A stretch of DNA of 11,225 bases from a bacterium. GTDB taxonomy: Bacteria > Bdellovibrionota > FAC87 > UBA2466. Below the pieces are notes generated by a model. It searched no databases, was not told the DNA's origin, and worked only from the letters and a program-made list of their open reading frames with translations. The translations under genes and the position numbers were made by a program. Below, in pieces: positions 1 to 5,651 of the stretch (the first letter of the stretch is position 1; every line of letters starts with the position of its first letter). The DNA lies in assembly GCA_022842225.1 (NCBI GenBank), contig JALHPX010000059.1, positions 1-11,225 on the forward strand, in the 5' to 3' direction.

Positions 1-1308
1 GGAGAAAATCCGGACGTTTTTACCCTCGGCAATGAGCTGATTGTAGACTGGGCAGGCGTAGAATTCGCCGTTGGTCCGCACATCCAATGCAATCATCTGC
101 TTTGCTGCCTTTAAGAAATCCCCGGCGCGCTTGAAATAGTAAATTCCAACGGTCGCATGAGGGCTGATTTTCTGTTTCTCCGCAACGCGGACTACCCGGC
201 CTGATGCATCCGTTTCGGCGTAACTCCATTTAGTATCGTTGGCAGGAAACGTCAGAATCGCGCCGTCACATTCCGTGTCGCGACAGAAGTGGAGAAAGGC
301 GTCGAGATCGGCGGTCACGTACTGATCGGAATTAGCAAGCAGCAGGGGAAGATTGTCGTCGAGTTCGTCGGCCGCTAAGAGGGCCGTGCACGCTGCGCCT
401 TGAGTGAGTCCTGGAACGGGCACTTGAGCGCTTGCGGGCGCTACGTGATCGAGCACCGGGTTTCGTCCATCGGTGCCCAGATGTTTTTGCTGGCAAAGAA
501 AGATAAATCGGTACTCACCCGTCGAAGGACGGAGGTTGTTCACCACCCATTCGATCATGGGTTTTCCTTTAACGGGAATAAAGGGCTTGGAATCGGTATA
601 TCCCGCTTGCAGAAAACGACTGCCCTCTCCCGCCATTGGGATAAGAATTTGAAGGCCGTGGTGTGGGAGGGGCTTCGCAGCTTCTTCGCGTGATTCTATC
701 GACGATAAAAACGTGTCTAGATTCTTAATGGTGACTTGATCGGGGCTGGAGACTTGGAGGACGGTTGCACCCGATGCCCGTGCTGCCTGAATTCCCGCGG
801 GCGCATCCTCCACAATGAGCGTGTGCGTGGATTCGACGGCAAGTTCGGCAAACGCAGTGAGGTAAATGTCGGGAGCCGGCTTTGGGCGCAGGACTTGTTC
901 GTGCGACAAGATAACGTCGAACAGAGATGTAATCTCCATCTTCTCCAGAACCATATCGACGGTGGCGCGGCGACTGTTGGAGGCGACTGCGAGCTTGTAG
1001 CCACGAGCCTTCAAACTCTCGAGCAATTCGCGAATATGAGGTGATGGCCGGCATTTCTCGTTGAAAATCTCGTCGGTAAACTTCTGCTTCAGGCTATTCA
1101 CTAGCCGATGGAGTTTTTTGGGAAAGGCGGTTTGCGACGACAGCAGGCGAAGTTTCTCGGAGGTAGGCAGGCCATTGAAACGCTTGTCGTGCTCCTCTGG
1201 GGAGAGATCATAACCAAAGACCCGCAGCGCTTTTACGAAAGATTCGTAGTGCCAAGGAGCGGCATCGACCAAAACACCATCCAGATCAAAAACAATAGCG
1301 CGGATCAA
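1..1308 (-). CDS. HAD-family phosphatase / sugar-type nucleotidyltransferase fusion protein (partial, C-terminus off the left edge)
   Basis: One frame stays open for 436 codons from a TTG at 1308 to the window edge; I translated it line by line and found no stop. The TTG follows GGAG with a 6-nt spacer. Residues 1-200 are a beta-phosphoglucomutase-like HAD domain: DLDGVLVD (Asp8 nucleophile, Asp10 acid/base), AVASNS (Ser110), RPKPAPD (Lys143) and VEDAPAG (Glu167-Asp168). After a linker, residues 219-436 form a nucleotidyltransferase: IPMAGEGSRF loop (223-232), a lysine at 241, GKPMIEWVV (248-256), the metal-site segment LANSDQY (324-330), EK (377-378) and VGIYYF (387-392). Nucleotidyltransferases of this type activate sugar, polyol or related phosphates with an NTP for surface polysaccharides; the fused HAD domain probably dephosphorylates a precursor or intermediate. 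The exact substrate cannot be read from sequence. Probably 20-40 residues are missing. It lies 15 nt after the GDPD-like gene, so the two are likely co-transcribed. Confidence 0.85.
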   Translation of the reverse strand, partial: MIRAIVFDLDGVLVDAAPWHYESFVKALRVFGYDLSPEEHDKRFNGLPTSEKLRLLSSQTAFPKKLHRLVNSLKQKFTDEIFNEKCRPSPHIRELLESLKARGYKLAVASNSRRATVDMVLEKMEITSLFDVILSHEQVLRPKPAPDIYLTAFAELAVESTHTLIVEDAPAGIQAARASGATVLQVSSPDQVTIKNLDTFLSSIESREEAAKPLPHHGLQILIPMAGEGSRFLQAGYTDSKPFIPVKGKPMIEWVVNNLRPSTGEYRFIFLCQQKHLGTDGRNPVLDHVAPASAQVPVPGLTQGAACTALLAADELDDNLPLLLANSDQYVTADLDAFLHFCRDTECDGAILTFPANDTKWSYAETDASGRVVRVAEKQKISPHATVGIYYFKRAGDFLKAAKQMIALDVRTNGEFYACPVYNQLIAEGKNVRIFS

Positions 1309-1323
1309 AGGGGGCTCCTTTGG

Positions 1324-1935
1324 TTAAAGGGGTACGTCGCGACAGACTAGAAACTCTCTGCCAAGCTCCTGTTCAAGCTTTTCGATTTGCTGCAAGAAGG
1401 TGTCGGCCGTTCGCCCGTGAAGTTGGGGCGAAACAAAAACCGAGCTTTTCTCGACTATCAGATTGCGATTCTTCTCAGATGTAAAATCAATCTGTGAATC
1501 AAAACAATCCACCCAAAGCCAATCGCAGCGTTCCACCAGAACCGGTTCGTGCTCTACATCACTCCAGCGAGTGGCAAGATATCGACGATCCAGTCTACGA
1601 GAGTATTTTACAAGTTCCGGCACGCTCATGTCGAAAAAGACTACCCGTTTATTTTCCCAGTTCTTGTTTTCCAGCAGTGCGGGGAGCAACCCGTCTTCTT
1701 TCACATTCAAAAAAAGTGAACTCGCCGGGAATTCGTCGGCAAGGCGCAGCAAATCCTGCAGAGACGGTGGAGATGCGTCGTCGGTCACGGGATCATGGGA
1801 GAGAACAATCCGCCCGTGGTGTAATCGCAGGTCGGTTTCGATATCGAATCCTTCGACAAAAGCAGCGCGCAACGATGCAAGGCTGTTTTCATTGGACGGA
1901 TCACTCCAACAACCTCGATGCGCGACTGTTTTCAT
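1324..1935 (-). CDS. GDPD-type (PI-PLC/glycerophosphodiester phosphodiesterase superfamily) short phosphodiesterase
   Basis: A 203-residue protein with the N-terminal hallmarks of the glycerophosphodiester phosphodiesterase barrel: AHRG (His6, Arg7), NEN (15-17), IETD (Glu33, Asp35) and SHDP (His47, Asp48). It is shorter than usual family members (about 240-300 residues) and has no signal peptide, so it is cytoplasmic. The usual Glu-x-Lys of strand 3, whose Glu is a metal ligand in classical GDPDs, reads Asn77-Val-Lys79. I recall the same substitution, and the later VSPQLHGR segment (168-175), from capsule-cluster relatives, so this looks like a subfamily trait rather than decay. A likely role is to cleave or edit a phosphodiester in polysaccharide precursor metabolism; this is inference from the downstream nucleotidyltransferase fusion gene. 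No clear Shine-Dalgarno precedes the ATG at 1935. A possible -10 lies 18-23 nt upstream of it. Confidence 0.8.
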   Translation of the reverse strand: MKTVAHRGCWSDPSNENSLASLRAAFVEGFDIETDLRLHHGRIVLSHDPVTDDASPPSLQDLLRLADEFPASSLFLNVKEDGLLPALLENKNWENKRVVFFDMSVPELVKYSRRLDRRYLATRWSDVEHEPVLVERCDWLWVDCFDSQIDFTSEKNRNLIVEKSSVFVSPQLHGRTADTFLQQIEKLEQELGREFLVCRDVPL

Positions 1936-1952
1936 ATTGATGCGATAGATAC

Positions 1953-1958
1953 ATTCTA
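1953..1958 (-). promoter_or_regulatory. Candidate -10 box for the GDPD / HAD-nucleotidyltransferase operon
   Basis: On the minus strand the hexamer TAGAAT (one mismatch to TATAAT) ends 17 nt before the GDPD start codon, which would give a leader of roughly 10 nt. No convincing -35 box sits 16-18 nt further upstream (CTGCAT at 1976-1981 is poor), so a bound activator or a non-housekeeping sigma factor is possible. The call rests on position and one hexamer only. Confidence 0.3.
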
Positions 1959-1969
1959 AGAGATCTCTT
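1958..1969. promoter_or_regulatory. Perfect 12-bp palindrome, candidate operator in the divergent spacer
   Basis: AAGAGATCTCTT is its own reverse complement. It lies between the divergently read GDPD gene and the winged-helix regulator gene, directly against the candidate -10 of the GDPD operon, inside what would be its -35/-10 spacer. A dimeric regulator binding here could block or remodel that promoter. No second copy was noticed in the window. Confidence 0.3.
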
Positions 1970-2046
1970 TACGAGATGCAGCACCGGATTGCCGAATGCC
2001 CCGTTTCCCTTGCGTGGAGTGCCATTTCGGCCAGTTAAGGTTGTGT

Positions 2047-2063
2047 TAGACTTGTATAGTCTA
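2047..2063. promoter_or_regulatory. 17-bp inverted repeat overlapping a TATAGT box upstream of the regulator gene
   Basis: TAGACT-tgtat-AGTCTA has two perfect 6-bp arms and a 5-nt centre. It ends 21 nt before the ATG at 2085 and contains TATAGT (2055-2060), a good -10 match. This placement suits a self-controlled promoter of the regulator gene. It also argues that the stretch 1989-2084, although open in frame from a TTG, is regulatory rather than coding. No good -35 hexamer was found. Confidence 0.35.
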
Positions 2064-2084
2064 TTGCTTGCCCCCTCACCTCAA

Positions 2085-3170
2085 ATGGATAAACACGCTC
2101 AACAACTGGAGTTGGCGAAGGCCCACTTCTACGCCTGGAGAATGCCTGAGGCGTACGCGCTTTTCCGACGATTCTTCGACAGGCTCCCCTTCGAGTTCGA
2201 CCCGGCGCATGCACAGTACATGGGAATCTATGTGCGACTGCTGGCTGAAATGGGCAAAGAGCGGGAGATGGCATTTTATCGAACAATCGTCGAGGGAATC
2301 TATAAGAAGCAGCCCGATCCTCATGTCGCGTATGCGTTAGTTGTCCTCTACTTGTCGGGAGAGCCTCGCCGCCCCGAGCTGGCTAAGTCGCTGCTAGATA
2401 GCTGCCTTGCGAATTGCGCATGCCCGGATGTTGCCATCAAGGCCAAGTTTCTTCTTGCTGCTTATTACGACAATGAAAAAGGCGACATTGCCGCATCCGA
2501 ATCGATTATCGAATCAATCGCTCCTCCTGCAGATGTTCACTTGCAGCGCATGTTGGCGATTTGGAAAGCCAAGCTTTTGCGCGATCGCGGAGAGTTAGCT
2601 CCCGCAGAAAAAATTCTTTTGGATCTGCAGGCCTCTTTGTCCTGGGAAGTGGACTGGTACTCGCTCTTTTCGGCAAAGGTAGTCCTTGGAATCCTCTGGA
2701 TTCAGCAAGAGCGTTGGAAAGAAGCGGGGGGCCTGCTCAATGATTTGCGTCAAAAAACTTCGAGTCAGCGACTCAAATGCGTTGCGCGGCAGCTCGATTT
2801 TTTTGCTCAAAAGTTAGAGAACGCCTCTCGCTTAGGCAATTGTGTACTGGAACAAAATCGTGGGCAGATTTCTTTCAAGTACCGCTCCAAATCCGTCAAA
2901 GTGAAGACAGATTCCTCATACGGCAAATTGCTTCTGCTTTTTGTTCGCCGCAAAAAAGTGGTCAAAGAACAGATTATTGAGGCGGTCTACTCTCGTCGAT
3001 ATGCGGGAGAATCCGACGACGCATTGGTGTATTATCAAGTACATTCACTGCGCAAGCAGCTGGAGAAAACCGGCCTTCCGGCTGAGGCCATTCAAACATC
3101 CAGCGGCAGCTACTTTTGGCGTCCAGAGATTAAAAATCTTTCTGAATCAGAGAACGAGGAACAACTATGA
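2085..3170 (+). CDS. TPR-like repeat regulator with C-terminal OmpR-type winged-helix DNA-binding domain
   Basis: From ATG 2085 the protein has 361 residues. Residues 1-245 are all helical and look like degenerate TPR pairs: AFYAW-type paired helices near 8-35, 78-110, 117-145, 155-183 and 193-225, with repeated small-residue/aromatic patterns. Residues 275-346 resemble the Trans_reg_C winged helix: a recognition segment DDALVYYQVHSLRKQLEKTG (311-330) followed by a wing IQTSSGSYFW (336-345). No receiver, kinase or membrane segment is seen, so this is a cytoplasmic DNA-binding protein whose signal input would be protein contact through the repeats. SARP/BTAD regulators have these parts in the opposite order. 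The frame is also open upstream to a TTG at 1989 (393 residues), but that extension is Pro/hydrophobic-rich without domain character and holds a promoter-like inverted repeat, so I prefer 2085. There is no clear Shine-Dalgarno at either start. The stop overlaps the next gene (ATGA). Confidence 0.75.
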   Translation: MDKHAQQLELAKAHFYAWRMPEAYALFRRFFDRLPFEFDPAHAQYMGIYVRLLAEMGKEREMAFYRTIVEGIYKKQPDPHVAYALVVLYLSGEPRRPELAKSLLDSCLANCACPDVAIKAKFLLAAYYDNEKGDIAASESIIESIAPPADVHLQRMLAIWKAKLLRDRGELAPAEKILLDLQASLSWEVDWYSLFSAKVVLGILWIQQERWKEAGGLLNDLRQKTSSQRLKCVARQLDFFAQKLENASRLGNCVLEQNRGQISFKYRSKSVKVKTDSSYGKLLLLFVRRKKVVKEQIIEAVYSRRYAGESDDALVYYQVHSLRKQLEKTGLPAEAIQTSSGSYFWRPEIKNLSESENEEQL

Positions 3171-4225
3171 TGCATTACCTTAAGCTCTCCCTCATCACCG
3201 CTTTATCACTCTGCTCACCCGCCCTAAGCGCGGTTATCAAAGAGTGCGGAGGCGACGGCCCTACTCCTATTATTCATGAAAATGTAACGCCAAAATACCA
3301 GCAGATGTCGACGATGGGATCTATTCTTGAGTATTCCGTCTCCGATGCAACGAACGAGCTCTTTTACCGCACCGACGGTAAGGAACTCTACCAGACGACC
3401 ATCGGCTCCACCAAGAGCACCAAAGTTGCCGACGCGCCTTACGTTCTTTCCAGAGTGATGCATAAAAAAGGCAACTACCTGGTTACCGAAGGAGACGCCT
3501 ACATTTGGAATATCGCTTCTTCCAAGGCCTGGGAGGCGATGACTCTATCCACGACTATCCCGGTCACACCGCTTTATTGGGAAAGTGATTTGCTTTATTC
3601 CGTTCGGGAAGAAGACGATAAATTTGGAACGCCTTCATGGCATGTACAAAAGTATAAGGCAGGCGACGCTTACTCAAATCGTGTGTGTGGTTTTATTCCT
3701 GCTAAAGGCCATGGCTACGAGCTGGCCGGTGGCCACCACTTTCCTTATGTCTACTTCTACAAGACCTCGTCGGTAGTCGGAGGCACGACACTGACGCTCT
3801 ATCGCTTTGATACCCGCACCTGCCTGATGAATACGCTCGCGGCGTACACCAAGCCAATCTCGGGCAATATCAAATGGGTGCACTGGTTCACTGGATCGAG
3901 CACCATCGCAGTGGCAACCGATCACCCGACGAAGAACTTGCTCTACGATCAGGGCAAAGGGATCTGCAATTATTTCGATTTAGGAGGCGACGAGCCGGTG
4001 ATTGCGAACCCCCGAATGCCAGTGGTAGCAGTTGTCCGCTCGGATAACTCGGCTGACCTGATTCACTTACAGACGGGAAAGAAAAACGATCTGAGTTCGA
4101 CTTCGAATAATTACAGCAACACCCGCTTGCAGGATTTTTATCTGACTAATGACGGTAAAAGTCTTTTTGTCGCTCCCGAATCGGGCGGCACTCGTGAGCT
4201 AGTGCAGATCCGCATCAAGCCATAA
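3167..4225 (+). CDS. Exported protein of unknown function, probable beta-propeller fold
   Basis: A 352-residue protein with an N-terminal signal peptide: Lys6, a hydrophobic core (about 7-16) and a signal peptidase I-like site near ALSA-VIKE (after residue 22). The mature chain is rich in short beta-strands. Blade-like stretches recur (around 64-90, 102-126, 193-224, 245-272, 284-310 and 324-350) with alternating hydrophobics and turn motifs such as TDGKELY and TNDGKSLFVA, which suggests a propeller; I cannot name the family. The mature part has four cysteines (27, 174, 219, 267), enough for two disulfides in the periplasm or outside the cell. The start overlaps the regulator's stop by 4 nt and is preceded by GAGGA with a 6-nt spacer, so translation is probably coupled. 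A second ATG follows at once (3170). The gene ends just before a strong terminator. Function is unknown; a role in the same process as the regulator is inference. Confidence 0.7.
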   Translation: MMHYLKLSLITALSLCSPALSAVIKECGGDGPTPIIHENVTPKYQQMSTMGSILEYSVSDATNELFYRTDGKELYQTTIGSTKSTKVADAPYVLSRVMHKKGNYLVTEGDAYIWNIASSKAWEAMTLSTTIPVTPLYWESDLLYSVREEDDKFGTPSWHVQKYKAGDAYSNRVCGFIPAKGHGYELAGGHHFPYVYFYKTSSVVGGTTLTLYRFDTRTCLMNTLAAYTKPISGNIKWVHWFTGSSTIAVATDHPTKNLLYDQGKGICNYFDLGGDEPVIANPRMPVVAVVRSDNSADLIHLQTGKKNDLSSTSNNYSNTRLQDFYLTNDGKSLFVAPESGGTRELVQIRIKP

Positions 4226-4251
4226 AAACCTTAAGTGCTGATAAAAGGGAG

Positions 4252-4284
4252 AGGCCCGGGGGTAGTCGACCCGGGCCTTTTTCT
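4252..4284 (+). terminator. Rho-independent terminator of the regulator / exported-protein operon
   Basis: A perfect 9-bp GC-rich stem, AGGCCCGGG (4252-4260) pairing with CCCGGGCCT (4270-4278), closes a 9-nt loop and runs into a T-rich tail (4278-4284, TTTTTCT). It begins 26 nt after the stop of the exported-protein gene. On the other strand the stem is followed by CTCCC before any T-run, so it works mainly for the plus strand and insulates hmgA from upstream transcription. Confidence 0.9.
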
Positions 4285-4355
4285 ATTGCTGCGGACGGAC
4301 AATTTGTAACCAAAGCGGATGTATGATTCCATCCATAGGCAACGAGGGGGACCGG

Positions 4356-5651
4356 GTGGATAAGAAAGTCGAATACCTAAGCGGTTATGGAAATCAGTTT
4401 GCTACCGAGGCGGTAACGGGGACGTTGCCGGTTGGGAGGAATTCCCCGCAAAAAGTAGCTCACGGCCTCTACGCCGAACAGCTCACCGGTTCGAGTTTTA
4501 CCGCACCACGCCCCGAGAATCTTCGTAGCTGGCTCTATCGGATTTTACCGTCGGTAGCACACGCTCCTTTTCAATCCTTCAAATTAGCAGGCTGGCAGAG
4601 TGGCCCTTTTAATGAGCTGCCGCCGACTCCTGAGCAATTGCGTTGGGATCCTCTGCCCGACAGTGCGGAATCGTCGGACTATCTCACGGGGGTTGTTACT
4701 TATGCGGGCAATGGCAATCCCTGCGAGCGCAAGGGCTGCGCGGTTCACTTATTTGCTTTCAAAAAAGCCCGACCCAATTCTGTTTTTTACAATGCCGACG
4801 GTGAGATGCTCTACGTCCCTCAGCAAGGCACTTTGAATTTTTTCACCGAGATGGGAATTTTGACAGCGGCTCCCGGAGAAATCGTCGTCATTCCTCGGGG
4901 CGTTAAGTTTCGCCTCGAATTTGAGGGAGCTAGAGAAGCTCGCGGCTATATCTGCGAAAATTACGGCCAGCCGATGCGATTGCCCGGACTGGGTCCGATC
5001 GGTGCTAATGGATTGGCCAACCCGCGCGATTTTCTCTCCCCTGTGGCTTGGTTTGAGAACAAAAAAAATAAGACCGAAATCATCGCTAAGTTCCAGGGGC
5101 ACTTTTGGAAGACCGAGAGCGAGTACAGTCCGCTCAATGTCGTGGCTTGGCATGGCAATTACGCGCCGTACAAATATGATCTGGCGCGCTTCAATACGAT
5201 TGGCACCGTAAGCTTTGATCATCCCGATCCGTCGATATTCACAGTTCTCACATCGCCTTGCGAAATCCCAGGAACCGCAAACGTGGAGTTTGTGATTTTC
5301 CCACCACGCTGGATGGTCGGAGAGAACACTTTTCGCCCACCCTACTACCACCGCAACATCATGAGTGAGTTCATGGGCTGTGTGCGCGGCGTCTATGACG
5401 CTAAGCCAGAGGGGTTCGCCCCTGGAGCGGCTAGTTTGCACAACTGCATGTCAGGCCACGGGCCAGACGAGCAGGCTTTTACCGCTGCAAGCGAAAGCCA
5501 GCTAGCGCCGAAGTACCTGGGCGACACACTCTCGATCATGTTTGAAAGTAGTTTGGTCTTCGCGCCGACTGCTTACGCCATGGGCGCCAAGCATCGGCAA
5601 AAGAATTACCTGGATTGCTGGAGCAAGTTGCCCGTTCACTTTAAAGGCTAA
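4356..5651 (+). CDS. hmgA: Homogentisate 1,2-dioxygenase
   Basis: This non-haem iron enzyme opens the ring of homogentisate to maleylacetoacetate in tyrosine and phenylalanine breakdown, in the cytoplasm. The N-terminus carries the family signature YLSGYGNQF, then NSPQKVAHGLYAEQLTGSSF and RSWLYRI. Numbered from GTG 4356 (431 residues, near the family's usual 430-445), the iron ligands are His332 (YYHRN), Glu338 (MSEF) and His368 (SGHGPD), and His289 (FDHPDPSIF) is the active-site histidine. The spacings equal those of human HGD His335, Glu341, His371 and His292. GTG 4356 is preferred because GAGGGGG lies 5 nt upstream and it gives the usual N-terminus; an in-frame ATG at 4323 would add 11 residues but has a weak ribosome site. 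No other genes of the pathway (maleylacetoacetate isomerase, fumarylacetoacetase, HPPD) are in the window. The stop overlaps the uvrC stop by 4 bp. Confidence 0.96.
   Translation: MDKKVEYLSGYGNQFATEAVTGTLPVGRNSPQKVAHGLYAEQLTGSSFTAPRPENLRSWLYRILPSVAHAPFQSFKLAGWQSGPFNELPPTPEQLRWDPLPDSAESSDYLTGVVTYAGNGNPCERKGCAVHLFAFKKARPNSVFYNADGEMLYVPQQGTLNFFTEMGILTAAPGEIVVIPRGVKFRLEFEGAREARGYICENYGQPMRLPGLGPIGANGLANPRDFLSPVAWFENKKNKTEIIAKFQGHFWKTESEYSPLNVVAWHGNYAPYKYDLARFNTIGTVSFDHPDPSIFTVLTSPCEIPGTANVEFVIFPPRWMVGENTFRPPYYHRNIMSEFMGCVRGVYDAKPEGFAPGAASLHNCMSGHGPDEQAFTAASESQLAPKYLGDTLSIMFESSLVFAPTAYAMGAKHRQKNYLDCWSKLPVHFKG

Noticed and set aside
725..1054. Short frames of about 100 codons on both strands over the HAD domain
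   Set aside because: All are shadows of the continuous 436-codon minus-strand frame, which was missed at first only because it starts with TTG and runs off the window.
1463..1948. Open frames of 161 and 148 codons on the plus strand
   Set aside because: They lie antisense within the GDPD gene, have Arg/Ser-rich shadow composition and no ribosome site; the minus-strand frame has clear catalytic motifs.
1989..2084. N-terminal extension of the regulator from TTG 1989
   Set aside because: The frame is open but the 32 added residues show no domain character, and the stretch contains a promoter-like box inside a perfect inverted repeat; kept only as an alternative start.
3167..3250. Possible lipoprotein signal (Leu-Ser-Leu-Cys16) in the exported protein
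   Set aside because: Leucine directly before the cysteine does not fit a lipobox (Gly/Ala/Ser expected), and a signal peptidase I-like site lies a few residues on.
4749..5441. 230-codon open frame on the minus strand
   Set aside because: It is entirely antisense to hmgA, whose catalytic residues and spacing are fully conserved; the antisense product has no recognisable domain or ribosome site.
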